Origin: Hormiphora californensis
Lineage: Eukaryota; Ctenophora; Tentaculata; Cydippida; Pleurobrachiidae
NCBI GenBank assembly: GCA_020137815.1
Contig: CM035351.1
Coordinates: forward strand, 4,609,078-4,673,077
Reading direction: 5' to 3'
Length of the DNA stretch: 64,000 nt
Both the position numbers and the translations under genes were made by a program. Below the pieces are notes generated by a model. That model was given only the letters and a program-made list of their open reading frames with translations. It did not search any database and was not told where the DNA came from. Numbering within the stretch: the first letter of the stretch is position 1; the number at the start of each line of letters is the position of its first letter. This document shows, piece by piece, positions 11,621 to 23,449 of this stretch.

Positions 11621-12280
11621 AGAAAATAATTTCGATATCAAGCAGCAAATGATTCCGTAGAAACAGGCTCACAATTATACCAAGAGTACTGTGTATCAAG
11701 AGCCGGATTAATAGAAGGATCTCCATCATGAGAAGTCATGTCAGGCAAGAGACTGAGAGAGACCCAATATCATCACCAACAAGAGACAACACAATATATC
11801 GAGGGTATGCTACTGCGGCAGTACCTGGGTAATTTTCTGGACATCCTCTGAACCTTGAGGAACCCCGACATATTCGGCGTCAGTGGTTTTGTTTTCCCAT
11901 GATGTCCGCTACCGTTACTTCCTTTCTGACCTGAAACATATAAGATAATTACGGCAATGGAAATGTAATTATGTAATGTATGAACTGTACTCTTATAAGA
12001 CATGTCATTAGGCAATTATACTAGAGTTTTCTTGGGCTGGTATATTGAAGTGAGAATGAGATCAGAGTCTCACATTGTTGAGTAACACTCTTCCCCCTTA
12101 CTCAACAAGTCTCACATGTAATGGGAGTCTCGTTATACCTTGGACCTAACTCAGTACACGTGGGTGCAATATTATATGTGGAGCTGCCATTATTTAACTC
12201 TTTACTTTATTCCTGTAAATGTTGTTTCTCTGAACGTTCAATGAATCAATTATATGCCTCTGAGTCTATTCTTCTCTGTC

Positions 12281-13221
12281 TAGTAGGGTCGGTTGTGGGA
12301 AGTTGGGTCTGGAATTTTAAATTTGACTTGCTGATATGATTAGGGACTCTATAAAAAGTCCAAAGTACCATCCCACAGGTCTCTACCACCCCCGGTTCAC
12401 TAATTAGCCGTAATTATGTGATTTATGACGTTATCGCCAATTAGCACTAATAATACCAGTTCCTGGTCACTTAGAGCTTAGATTTTGATACCAGCTGATA
12501 GAGGATCACTAGATTAGTGGGCATTCAAAATTTTAGGTCGATCGGAGTTATGGTCAAGGAGTTATAACCGTTTTTCCGTTTGGCTGGCGGTTGGCTGGCA
12601 CCACGTGGGATTACGGGTTTAGGTCGTCGTGGGAGGTCGTCATTGGTCGCGTTCGATCGGGCTCGATGAGGTGATCAAAACCTAGTGGGGCCAGACCTTG
12701 GCCCCACCCCGTTCTTGGGTTATTGGGCTTTTTCGGTTTCCCGCCAAAATATTTTCCCGCCAAAACCGAAAAAGCCTAATAACCCAAGAACGGGGTGGGG
12801 CCAAGGTCTGGCCCCACTAGGTTTTGATCACCTCATCGAGCCCGATCGAACGCGACCAATGACGACCTCCCACGACGACCTAAACCCGTAATCCCACGTG
12901 GTGCCAGCCAACCGCCAGCCAAACGGAAAAACGGTTATAACTCCTCGACCATAACTCCGATCGACCTAAAATTTTGAATGCCCACTAATCTAATGATCCT
13001 CTATCAGCTGGTATCAAAATCTAAGCTCTAAGTGACCAGGAACTGGTATTATTAGTGCTAATTGGCGATAACGTCATAAATCACATAATTACGGCTAATT
13101 AGTGAACCGGGGGTGGTAGAGACCTGCGGGATGGTGCTTTGGACTTTTTATAGAGTCCCTAATCATATCAGAAAGTCAAATTTAAAATTTCAGACCCAAC
13201 TTCCCACAACCGACCCTACTA
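12281..13221. mobile_element. Near-perfect 0.94 kb foldback element
   Basis: The left arm 12281-12739 and right arm 12763-13221 are complementary with only scattered mismatches. The outer ends are TAGTAGGGTCGGTTGTGGGA and its complement; the centre is CCCGCCAAAATATTTTCCCG. There is no transposase or coding sequence. The right end abuts a copy of the TGTCAGGCC mini-element at 13223. Confidence 0.85.
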
Positions 13222-13222
13222 T

Positions 13223-13290
13223 GTCAGGCCAATGCTCTGACCACAGTTCTCACGCGCTCCGAGAATAGGTCAGGCCAATTCTCTGACAGA
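13223..13290. mobile_element. TGTCAGGCCAATGCTCTGAC mini-element, copy 3
   Basis: Both ends are present, the right one reading CAGGCCAATTCTCTGACA in direct rather than inverted form relative to the left end, as in copies 4 and 5. It lies directly at the edge of the 12281-13221 foldback. Confidence 0.7.
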
Positions 13291-13458
13291 TTCTTCTGGG
13301 ATCCCGTGCAGAACACCAAAGCACTGTGTGGGATTACGAAAGTTTGTGGTTTGTTAAAGACGCAGACTTCGATTTCGAATAATGCCTACTTTTTGTTGGT
13401 CTTTAAACGGCTCTTATCTACTGCAGCCAATTGACTAAATAATTAAAGCAGTAGTTTC

Positions 13459-13464
13459 TTTATT
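13459..13464 (-). terminator. Polyadenylation signal AATAAA for cathepsin L
   Basis: TTTATT on the plus strand (AATAAA on the minus strand), about 120 bases after the cathepsin stop codon. It is the nearest canonical signal. Confidence 0.5.
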
Positions 13465-13581
13465 CGTTAAAATTGAAAAGATTGAAAAGTTCACTAGACA
13501 CATTTTTGAAATCAACCACAAAATTTTCAAACAGAAATATTGTTTCTTTTTCCAACATTTTCTCTATACCATTCTATTGCA

Positions 13582-14538
13582 TTAAATAAGGGGGTAAAGG
13601 GCCATCGATGCGATTCCGCACATATTCTGTTTGTTCCTCGCGATCCTCAGATACCCCTGCTCACCCCAGACGGGTCCCCAGCTATTCTTCACAATCCAAT
13701 AATCCTTACCCTTCTCAGTTCCATAACCCACAACCAGTACACCATGATCAATCCTGGATGTCATACACATTGGGTCAGAGTAGATTCCCTCTTTGTAAAA
13801 CATCATACTCCTCTCACCAGCATCAATCCCCACACTAACAGGTCCAATGTTGCCTACTGCAGCCATCAGTTCAGCTTCCTTGTACTTCCTAATCTTGGCC
13901 CAGGACACAACCTTCACCACACCCGCAGCACCCGATTTACAGGAACCCTCCTGTCCTGTATAGGGGTAACTCTTCTCGGTGGCCAGACCGGTGGTTTTCA
14001 GGAAGTTGAAAACATCCTCCACCATACCTCCATTACATCCCCCGGTTGTAGGACAACAGTCCACTATCTGCTGTTCAGACAATGACGTCACTTTGCCCTT
14101 CTTCTGAGCGAGTTGACCCTCGATGGCACCAACAGCTGCAAAGGCGTAGCAAGATCCACAGTCACCCTGATTCTTCACCTCCGAGACAGCTCCATTTTTC
14201 CTCCAATCCCGGGCTGCAGGGGCTCCCTTACCAGACAGGTCCACCTCAACAGCATCATCAGCGGCAGCACGCAGAGAGGAACGGGTTCTCAGCTTGTCCT
14301 TGAATTCATTGTGAGTCATGTCCGCAAATTGGTTCACCTCTAGAGTGATCCCAGTGTCGAGGGAGTTGTACCAGGCCACATAGGCTGCGTTATCTCTCCA
14401 GATAGTTTCCCGGAGCTTGTACTCTTCAGGGCTAGAGTAGGCCGACCCTTGGAGACCTTTGTACTTGAGTTGCCATTCGGCAAAGTTGCTGGTGGTAGTC
14501 ACAAGAATGAGTGTTGAAAGGACAGCAAGGTGTATCAT
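13582..14538 (-). CDS. Cathepsin L-like cysteine protease (C1A papain family), single exon
   Basis: A complete 318-residue preproenzyme. Residues 1-16 look like a signal peptide. The I29 propeptide carries an ERFNIN-like helix (residues 38-60) and a GNFD-like NQFADMTHNEF (69-79). The mature enzyme starts near residue 107. Catalytic residues are Gln124, Cys130, His265 and Asn285, in NQGDCGSC, IDHGVLVVGYG and VKNSWG. The residue after the catalytic Cys is Tyr, where papain-family enzymes almost always have Trp. The conserved disulfide cysteines (CCPTTGGCNGG) are present. It likely acts in lysosomes or is secreted. The gene has no intron and has a TATA box 43 bases upstream, unlike its neighbours. 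It lies between inverted copies of a dispersed repeat (10458 and 15068). Confidence 0.95.
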   Translation of the reverse strand: MIHLAVLSTLILVTTTSNFAEWQLKYKGLQGSAYSSPEEYKLRETIWRDNAAYVAWYNSLDTGITLEVNQFADMTHNEFKDKLRTRSSLRAAADDAVEVDLSGKGAPAARDWRKNGAVSEVKNQGDCGSCYAFAAVGAIEGQLAQKKGKVTSLSEQQIVDCCPTTGGCNGGMVEDVFNFLKTTGLATEKSYPYTGQEGSCKSGAAGVVKVVSWAKIRKYKEAELMAAVGNIGPVSVGIDAGERSMMFYKEGIYSDPMCMTSRIDHGVLVVGYGTEKGKDYWIVKNSWGPVWGEQGYLRIARNKQNMCGIASMALYPLI

Positions 14539-14580
14539 ATTGAAAGAGAAGTGGGGGTAGATAAGATTCTCCTCACGAGG

Positions 14581-14588
14581 GTTTTATA
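14581..14588 (-). promoter_or_regulatory. TATA box of the cathepsin L gene
   Basis: TATAAAAC on the minus strand, 43 bases upstream of the cathepsin ATG. With normal spacing the transcript would start only some 10-20 bases before the ATG. Confidence 0.6.
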
Positions 14589-14929
14589 ACTCGTGTTATA
14601 CACAGTAGTGACAATTGAATCTAGCCCCCGGTAACGTGTCAAATGACGAGACACAATGGCCACTAAAATGTCGGTCCCCATTGACAATACCTGGATTTAA
14701 TTTTCCGAGCAGCTGCTGTGCACTAGTACTGCTAAATCATTCAAGTTCAAATCGAATATGTGTCAATACGGCATACTGATTCATGAATAGTATGAACCAA
14801 GTGACACCACGGTGTGGTGAACAGTTACGGTGTCTGCATAAGTGTTCACCTGGTAAGATCTAATGACATCGGTAGTCCGTTTATGTCAAGTCCTGCATGA
14901 TCTAACTAAACCGTTGCTTTACAGTAAAG

Positions 14930-15013
14930 TATTATCATTAGCTGAATCGATCAAAACTAAAAGTAAAGTTTACTTTTAGTTTTGACTTGGATCGATTCAG
15001 CTAATGATAATAC
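14930..15013. repeat. 84-bp near-perfect palindrome
   Basis: GTATTATCATTAGCTGAATC and its complement surround AAAACTAAAAGTAAA and its complement with essentially no loop. There are only two or three unpaired bases. Origin unknown. Confidence 0.8.
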
Positions 15014-15067
15014 CGATGAATATAGACATTAGATGCTTCTCATTAGATGCTGATGATGAGACAAGTT

Positions 15068-15842
15068 GAGTATTTGGCTCCAATGCAACCTGCGCGACCT
15101 CGACCTCACTCAGGCATCAATGTGGCCAAGGTACGGGTCTGGCGCCACTAGAAAGTTGAGTGTATCTACAAGAGAGCTTTATCTACCTAATCTTCAGCCA
15201 GAATATAAATTGTTATTAATGTTATTAATGTCCATAGTTTATATTCATATCCATATATTCCTAGTTTATATTCAATGCGTGGGTTTGTGGAAATTACATT
15301 GTCCACAAACCCTTGGCTCCAATGCAACCTATTCTCGCTCCGCGAAGAATAGGCTCCCGGCCCGTGGACAGCAAGAACTCACGTGCGCGCGATGTAAAGC
15401 ACGTTTTTCAGCAAATCCCGCGCGACAGACTGTTTTGGGAGACCTTTTTAGCTGACCTAGCACTACTCAAACGTCAATTACCGCCTCATTTCGCATCGTG
15501 ATGAATCGGCGGGTATTTTCCCATGCTCACAGGGCCATGACGATTCTCCCAGTACCCGCAGATTGTCCCAGGACCGAGTAGGAGCTTGCAGCCAGGTCTT
15601 TAAAGAATTGCCCATGTTTAGAGTCAATTTTGACCCACTATTCCTCAAATGCTGATACTCGCGGGTATTTTCCGTAAAACTAGAGACAATTACCTGCCAG
15701 GAGCAACAAACGAGATGTAAATCGGTTCAGTAGTTCCTTGCAGCCAGGTCTTTGAAAAAGTTTGCTCTAAAATCAATAACGGGCCGGAGGCCTAGATGTG
15801 AGATCGATCTCGATCTCACTCAGGCATCAATGTGGCCAAGTT
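15068..15842. repeat. Dispersed element copy, inverse of 10458-11012, carrying the 7308-type module
   Basis: Starts with GGCTCCAATGCAACCTGCGC and ends CAGGCATCAATGTGGCCAAG. The inner segment 15130-15313 is the module also found at 7308-7476 and appears to be inserted into the element, because the flanking GGCTCCAATGCAACC is repeated on both sides. Confidence 0.65.
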
Positions 15843-17318
15843 GAGTATGACATCAGTGACGACAGTGACATATTTTTGACATGACATCCCTCTCTTTTCT
15901 TTGGTTACGAAGTCACCCCTAATTTTATTGCTTGCGCAGTGGGGTGATTTCATTACCAACTCTTTTCTGAGCCTTCAGATACAATATGCTATTCTCTCAG
16001 CTCCCGTCGTATACTAGAGTTGTTAATGCTATTCATAAACTAAGACTATGATCCTCTGTTATGTAAAACTATCCTCTGTTATGTAAAACTTACCATTAGC
16101 CGTGTTTTGTATTCTTGGTAAGAGGACTCTCGTCTTGGGGGACACTGAAAATGAGAATAATATCAAACACTTCTTGTAATTACATAATTACTAGATAATC
16201 GATCCCCTCCCCCCTAACCGAATTCTGTAATTTTGTAGTCATATTGCCACCTCTGATTATATCAGAGATGGTCTGGTGGAAAGAAAATCAGTGAGCATTG
16301 TTGAGAGGTGTTAGTCCGAGCTTGAGCTAATTTGGAAATTTAGAGAGGGCCTAAGACCATGAATAAACAGCTGCAACATGGGGCGATCCTTAAAATGAAG
16401 TTGGCCATTCTTGAACTTGTGTCTTGAAATGCCCTAAATTTCCGCTCGAGGGTTTATTACTGAGATGAAACTTTTAAGAGATGAAAGGTTCAGGAACCGT
16501 AAACAACCAATCAGAACTCGTTATTCAGGTCACGTGACTGGTTATCAGCCAATCAGGGACCAGTATTTCCTGATTCGGTCGGTTCCTGGAAAGGTTGGAG
16601 ATATATGATCTGCCCAAAATATGATATACTGAAGCAACAGAACGTCATGCTAGGTGTTGCAGAGTTACTAGAGAGTGGTAGTGAAATAGTAAATTTTATT
16701 GACCAGGAAAATTCAATTTAATCAGATCTTTCCTAGCTGTAATACAGGCAGTTCCAGTCAATATCTTTCCAAACACGCCTTGATAACACATGCCTCGTAT
16801 CTAGAGATACCTTGCTTTTCGTTTTTTTTCAGGGAGAGGGAGAGAGAATGATAGAATTTAGAAACCGAGAGAGCTAGTTAGAGAAAAAGAGAGATCTGAG
16901 ACAAAATAATGAAAGTGGCAGACTGAAAGGTTACAAGGATCCACCTGGATAAAAAGATTGATAAAGAGGGGAGGGCGCCGTTACTGAGTAAGGGCGCAGG
17001 GTAGTGTCAACTGCGAGACTATTTCGTTACTCCACAGTCCACTTTTCGACACATATATGTTAATTGTTCAATGGCCCAACTATTGACACGGTCCTATAAT
17101 TTCCATGATATTGACACGTTCCATGATATTGTATCACAACTTCCAAGTTCAACAAACATCTTCTTTTATATGTTGTATTACTAGTCGTCACTCGTCACTC
17201 TCTTCCAAAGTTCACTGTTCTAACCTTGCTTTGTTGATATTACACCATTGAATGTTCAATGTTATACTTTTGTTCATGAACACCTCTTAGTGCACTAAAA
17301 CTACTTTTCACCCTGCAG
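15843..17318. other. Intergenic / 5' flank of the second receptor, no gene seen
   Basis: Ordinary AT-rich sequence. A 19-base direct duplication (ATCCTCTGTTATGTAAAACT) is at 16050-16090. A splice acceptor (CCCTGCAG) ends at 17318 just before the receptor, so a 5' exon of that gene may lie in this stretch, but none could be identified. Confidence 0.5.
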
Positions 17319-17331
17319 GTATATCAGATAT

Positions 17332-18384
17332 ATGACTGTCGTTATTGATAAAGCACTTGGAACCCTCTCACTCCTATGTCTCGTCCTGGGTACACCCCTA
17401 AACCTCTACAGCTTCTACTACTTCCGAGCAGGGCGTCCTACCCCCACATTCCTAGTCTTCTCGATAGTCTGCCTGACAGATGCCTGGGTGTGTCTCAGCG
17501 GTTACCCCTTCATGTTGCTCATGCTACGGGAGAGAGACCCCGGACCCTTCTCCAACTACACCTTTAGACAGCTGTGGGGTGCAACATGGGACCCCATCAT
17601 CTATCTCTCGGTCTTCCTCGTCCTGGTCCAGAGTCTCATCCGGCTGGTAACCATGAGATGGGGAGGTGGGAGGGTGAAGAGGAATCACGTGGTTGCCATG
17701 GTTACCATATACGGTGTGTTCCTTCTACTCCGTTGGGTGGGAGGATTCGCCCTGGGTGACCGATACATCATGAGGCCCGGGGACCCCTTTCCTTATGTCG
17801 AGAACAATGCCAGCGATGTCTATAAAGATGTGGAGTTGGTGGTGGCTAACATCTCTCTGGCACTACCCGTTCTACCCATTCTACTGTCCTGTGGGTGGAC
17901 CACCCATCTCTTACTATCAGGACGAAAACAGGCCAGTGGAGGGGCGGGGAGGAAGGGCAACAAGAGAACAAGCGCGACAGTCACCGTCCTGTTTTTCACC
18001 CTCACCTACATTCTGTGTAACATCCCTGTGTTTATCTGCTATGTGAGACACTCCGTTATCGTGTCTACCGGGGGATACCAAACCGGATATGATATTCTGG
18101 GACTTAGTGATGATACAGAGCAGTACCTTTGGGCGATCACCTATATATCTCTAGTTCAGGTTAACGCGCTGGTGAACCCCCTGTTGTATATAACAAGGAT
18201 GAAAGGATTCAGGAGGCAGTTCAGGTGTCACCTCATGTTGGGGGGTGTCAGTGGTGAGGTAGGTGCCTCAATGGGGCACACCAGTGAGAGGAGGGATGTT
18301 GAGAGAAAGGACATGAGGAGGGATGTTGTTCTTGTGGGACCTGGAGCAGCTCCAGCTGTAGCAGTAGCTAGTATAGAGCTGTAA
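17332..18384 (+). CDS. Divergent class A G protein-coupled receptor, single coding exon
   Basis: A 350-residue protein with seven hydrophobic segments. TM7 ends NPLLY, the NPxxY motif. TM1 has GTPLNLY instead of the usual GN-x-x-V, and the DRY site is replaced by SLIRLVT. Sequons (NYT, NAS, NIS) lie in the predicted outside loops, and a basic third loop (GRKQASGGAGRKGNKRT) suits G protein contact. The N-terminus before TM1 is only about eight residues, and the frame is open upstream to a splice acceptor ending at 17318, so an upstream coding exon is possible. The C-tail is rich in Arg and Val. Ligand unknown. It is not a close paralogue of the receptor at 4182. Confidence 0.85.
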   Translation: MTVVIDKALGTLSLLCLVLGTPLNLYSFYYFRAGRPTPTFLVFSIVCLTDAWVCLSGYPFMLLMLRERDPGPFSNYTFRQLWGATWDPIIYLSVFLVLVQSLIRLVTMRWGGGRVKRNHVVAMVTIYGVFLLLRWVGGFALGDRYIMRPGDPFPYVENNASDVYKDVELVVANISLALPVLPILLSCGWTTHLLLSGRKQASGGAGRKGNKRTSATVTVLFFTLTYILCNIPVFICYVRHSVIVSTGGYQTGYDILGLSDDTEQYLWAITYISLVQVNALVNPLLYITRMKGFRRQFRCHLMLGGVSGEVGASMGHTSERRDVERKDMRRDVVLVGPGAAPAVAVASIEL

Positions 18385-20880
18385 TAGCAGTGGCTGGTGG
18401 CTAAAAGAGCCGTATATGTAATAGCAGTGCCGTAGTTCAAGTGGCTAGTGGAGCTGCAGAAGTGCCTTGTTGATTAGCCGTCGCTAGTGGCTATTGATTA
18501 GTTGTTAGTGTAGTAGCAGTGCCATGCTCAAGTGAGGTGAGAGTAAAGAGACTGTTGCATACTCTGAATATTGAACCTACCCTATGCTATGAACATGTGA
18601 AGAAAGGACATGAAAAAGAAAGAGAGAAAGTGGAAGTTTTACCCAACTGCTGATCGAGTGAATTTTGTACTGAATTAGAATATTCTATTTTCATTCTATG
18701 TTTTTTGAAATTTGTTGTTCGCATGTAGGTACATTACCTAATTTAGCGGGATCATTGCAAATAACATCCCATCACGTTCACTAAGTTTAACCACTCCCCA
18801 CTAACCACTCCCCACTAACCACATACAGTATACACTAACCACTCCCCTGGACCTAACCACATAGTACCTGTAACCACGTACCTTGTACAGAGAGGTTATA
18901 GGCGCTTATCTCCCGATCCACGTCTGTCTGCGGGGAGATGACAGGACACATGTTATTATTAGGGGTGAGTATACTTTTTTCCATAAAATAATCGAGTATT
19001 TTATGAGAAAATGAAAATAAAGTAATATTAGGGGGGGGGGGGGGTGATGGCTGTAAACTTGTTGGGTGATAACCAACTAGACATTAGAACTCAAAATACC
19101 CTTCAAGATAGATAGTGAGAATGGGAAAGTAAGCGGTTTTAGGTCATAGCTCAGGCTACTTCCCCTGAGTAGAATGCCCCGCAAAACTTTCCCACCATTA
19201 CTCGGGCTAGGAATAGGAGAACTGATTACGCCAGTCATGTATCTTTCTAAGTACAGCAGATATTTTTTACATAACTCTGCCTAGTGGTGGTGGCCGCGGT
19301 ATTGAATTCATACAAGCATGTAAACACGTGTTGCCCCGGGGGGGGGGGGGGGGGGGGTAGCTTTCACAAATCACAGTTTGAGATGGGTATTGGGTGTTTA
19401 TTGTTTAACCTGGTTTAAAAGTTGTTGGCACTAGTATTATATCTCCCATCCCAAGCAGTGCAGCAGTGGGTACCACATATTTCACACTTATCGGCAAGTG
19501 TGAAATATGTCTTGCTCGACCACTTTCACACTGACCACTTTCTCACCGCGCCCCGGTAAAGGAGGGTTAGAATATAACAAGGTAAAGGAGGGAACTATAA
19601 ATAAATTTCTTTGTAGGTCGGTACTGGTTATACTCGCTGATGTTTCAGAAATCATACAAAATTTCCACCATACTCCTAGATCACTGCTATTACCCTCTTG
19701 TTCTTTCTAGTACACATCATTTTCCTCTCTGCCTCTTGTGTGCCGCCCTCGTTGCTTGTGACTTACATTGCATTACCGTGTTCCCTCGGGGGGGGGTGGT
19801 GCTGCTGGCCTCTTTGCTTGTCGACTCTTGTGTCGCTTCTTGCTTCTCGACCCTCATTCCTCTACACCCTTATATGGTATTGGGTGTTTTTGTATACCCT
19901 GGTTTAATTGTTTGGCACTAGATTACTCCCTCCCAGCGTGCCGCTCGTGTGACTGCGCATATTTCACCACTTTCTGGCCAAGTTGATATGCTTGCCTCGC
20001 TCCACTTTCCGACCCCTCTTGTCTCTCACCTTCTTGCCTCTCGGCCCTCTGCTTGCTCGCCTTCTTGCTTGGTAGAACTTTCACATGGTCAGGCCATCTG
20101 GCTTTCTAGACCCATACAATTGCTCCCTTTCTCAATGTAGATGTCGGACGTGTCTCCATACTCCGCCCTGGATGTTTCAAAGCTAAACATAGTTGTACCA
20201 CGCTTACCTTTGCTTCACATCCTTGCGGCGCTACCTATCTTTGCCTTGCATTCGCACCCGCTCCCCTACCCCCCGGTTTACAACATTACGATCGTAACTT
20301 AGTGACATTTTAATTGATAATTTAACATGGTGCGCTACCGTTTAGGGATCGCTTGGCCCATTAGGCCACTGTCTCTATATCGGTCGTCTTCTAATCGGGG
20401 TAATAGTCAATTTCCTTATGGGGAAAATTTCCTGAAATTGGGGTCATAATGGGGGCCTAAATGTTCCTGCGTAATTGGTGGATATTTACCTTGCATTTTT
20501 CATGTGCTCGCGAGTCGCGATTCTTGGAATAGGCCCACTTCCCGGTACGGGGACAGTACAAATAATATTCCAAGATTTTACAGGGTATATCTGGGCCAGG
20601 GTATTATGTTAAATTCTAGTAGAGTATAACATGCATCAGTTTTTTCTCGCGCCCTCTCCGCGTCCTTAGTGTCACCGAAGGCTATGTTGGGCCCTTTGTG
20701 AAACTACGAAACTCCCAATGCCCCTTGTTTGCCCCCAGTACCTTCTCGGCCCGGCACTGGTCATCCTGGTCACACCTGGATTCAGTTATTCATTCTCATT
20801 ATAACATACCTCGTGGGTGTTGAATTTAGGACAAAACTGTATCATTCCAACAACACTCTGAGGGCTGGGAGTTACACAAA
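18385..20880. other. Intergenic sequence without a recognised gene; long G-runs
   Basis: No exon chain could be supported. There are repeats of TAACCACTCCCCAC near 18790-18850 and long homopolymer G runs at about 19031-19044 and 19337-19357. A short module GGTAAAGGAGGGTTAGAA-TATAACA at 19554 recurs at 5486 and, inverted, at 3121-3150 and 29325. Open frames here look random. Confidence 0.5.
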
Positions 20881-20887
20881 CAACGTT

Positions 20888-23125
20888 CTTGTCCATCACT
20901 ATCTCGTCAACTTGCTCCTGAAATTAGAGACACAGTGTTAGAACACAACTTGCTCCTGAAATCAGAGACACTGTGTTAGAACACATCAACTTGCTCCTGA
21001 AATCAGAGACACAGTGTTAGAACACATCAACTTGCTCCTGAAATCAGAGACACAGTGTTAGAACACATCAACTTGCTCCTGAAATTAGAGACACTGTGTT
21101 AGAACACATCAACTTGCTCCTGAAATTAGAGACACTGTGTTAGAACACAACTTGCTCCTGAAATCAGAGACACTGTATTAGAACACATCAACTTGCTCCT
21201 GAAATCAGAGACACTGTGTTAGAACACAACTTGCTCCTGAAATTAGAGACACTGTGTTAGAACACAACTTGCTCCTGAAATTAGAGACACTGTGTTAGAA
21301 CACAACTTGCTCCTGAAATCAGAGACACTGTGTTAGAACACATCAACTTGCTCCTGAAATCAGAGACACAGTGTTAGAACACAACTTGCTCCTGAAATTA
21401 GAGACACTGTGTTAGAACACATCAACTTGCTCCTGAAATCAGAGACACAGTGTTAGAACACATCAACTTGCTCCTGAAATCAGAGACACAGTGTTAGAAC
21501 ACATCAACTTGCTCCTGAAATCAGAGACACTGTGTTAGAACACATCAACTTGCTCCTGAAATCAGAGACACAGTGTTAGAACACAACTTTCTCCTGAAAT
21601 CAGAGACACTGTGTTAGAACACATCAACTTGCTCCTGAAATCAGAGACACAGTTTTAGAACACATCAACTTTCTCCTGAAATTAGAGACAATGTGTTAGA
21701 ACACATCAACTTGCTCCTGAAATTAGAGACACTGTGTTAGAACACATCAACTTGCTCCTGAAATCAGAGACACTGTGTTAGAACACAACTTGCTCCTGAA
21801 ATCAGAGACACTGTGTTAGAACACAACTTGCTCCTGAAATCAGAGACACAGTGTTAGAACACATCAACTTGCTCCTGAAATCAGAGACACTGTGTTAGAA
21901 CACATCTTGCTCCTGAAATCAGAGACACAGTGTTAGAACACATCAACTTGCTCCTGAAATCAGAGACACAGTGTTAGAACACATCAACTTGCTCCTGAAA
22001 TCAGAGACACAGTGTTAGAACACATCTTGCTCCTGAAATCAGAGACACAGTGTTAGAACACATCAACTTGCTCCTGAAATCAGAGACACTGTGTTAGAAC
22101 ACATCAACTTGCTCCTGAAATTAGAGACACAGTGTTAGAACACATCAACTTGCTCCTGAAATCAGAGACACTGTGTTAGAACACATCAACTTGCTCCTGA
22201 AATCAGAGACACAGTGTTAGAACACATCAACTTGCTCCTGAAATCAGAGACACAGTGTTAGAACACAACTTGCTCCTGAAATCAGAGACACAGTGTTAGA
22301 ACACATCAACTTGCTCCTGAAATCAGAGACACAGTGTTAGAACACATCAACTTGCTCCTGAAATTAGAGACACAGTGTTAGAACACATCAACTTGCTCCT
22401 GAAATCAGAGACACAGTGTTAGAACACATCAACTTGCTCCTGAAATCAGAGACACAGTGTTAGAACACATCAACTTGCTCCTGAAATCAGAGACACAGTG
22501 TTAGAACACATCAACTTGCTCCTGAAATCAGAGACACAGTGTTAGAACACATCAACTTGCTCCTGAAATCAGAGACACAGTGTTAGAACACAACTTGCTC
22601 CTGAAATCAGAGACACTGTGTTAGAACACAACTTGCTCCTGAAATCAGAGACACAGTGTTAGAACACATCAACTTGCTCCTGAAATCAGAGACACTGTGT
22701 TAGAACACAACTTGCTCCTGAAATTAGAGACACAGTGTTAGAACACATCAACTTGCTCCTGAAATCAGAGACACTGTGTTAGAACACAACTTGCTCCTGA
22801 AATTCAGAGACACATGTGTTAGAACACATCAACTTGCTCCTGAAATCAGAGACACTGTGTTAGAACACATCAACTTGCTCCTGAAATCAGAGACACAGTG
22901 TTAGAACACAACTTGCTCCTGAAATTCAGAGACACAGTGTTAGAACATCAACTTGCTCCTGAAATCAGAGACACATGTGTTAGAACACATCAACTTGCTC
23001 CTGAAATCAGAGACACATGTGTTAGAACACAACTTGCTCCTGAAATTAGAGACACAGTGTTAGAACACATCAACTTGCTCCTGAAATCAGAGACACAGTG
23101 TTAGAACACATCAACTTGCTCCTCG
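20888..23125. repeat. 2.2 kb minisatellite of 38/41-bp units
   Basis: Roughly 55 head-to-tail units of AACTTGCTCCTGAAATCAGA followed by GACACWGTGTTAGAACAC, with or without a final ATC. Units therefore come in two lengths (38 and 41), and W is A or T in different units. A few units near the right end carry small insertions (ACACATGTGT). Apparent open frames through it are repeat artefacts. Confidence 0.97.
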
Positions 23126-23449
23126 AGACTGGTGTGTTAGGAGACATCTGTCTTGGCGGCGACAGATCCCGTTTTGGTTCTCAACAGTACGCTCATATCG
23201 GATCGGTGCCGTCAGACAATTCAATGACACATTGAATGGGATTGAATGGGATTCTGAGACTCTCAGAATCTGAGAGTTGTGTCATGACACACCATCAAAG
23301 AGGACAATATGGCTGGTATAGGGAGAACGAGGGGAAATTGAAAGTCAAACAGTAGCACTAGCGTGCGGAACAGTATAGAACCTATTCTGAAACAGCTCTC
23401 TACCCTCTGTAATGCATCATATAATTGGCCTAAAACAGTTCTCTTTTAC
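23126..23449. other. Flank between minisatellite and minus-strand exons; nothing recognised
   Basis: Contains a short hairpin-like stretch of GATTCTGAGA and TCTCAGAATC near 23250-23275. Any further 3' exons of the unidentified gene at 23450-24532 should lie here or be displaced by the minisatellite; none could be supported. Confidence 0.4.

Noticed and set aside
11233-11622. Long Arg/Glu and Ser/Leu open frames on both strands
   Set aside because: They are translations of (GA)n/(CT)n microsatellites, as are those at 28150-28480, 28686-29156, 31494-31809, 40570-40830, 57625-57889 and 61790-62266.
13540-14343. Plus-strand frames opposite the cathepsin gene
   Set aside because: They are reverse-strand shadows; the minus-strand protein has all papain-family catalytic motifs.
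19031-19357. Regulatory G-quadruplex cluster
   Set aside because: Long pure G homopolymers could form quadruplexes but are also typical assembly or polymerase slippage sites; no gene is close enough to argue function.
20888-23125. CRISPR-like array
   Set aside because: Units are contiguous without unique spacers, and the genome is eukaryotic; it is a minisatellite.
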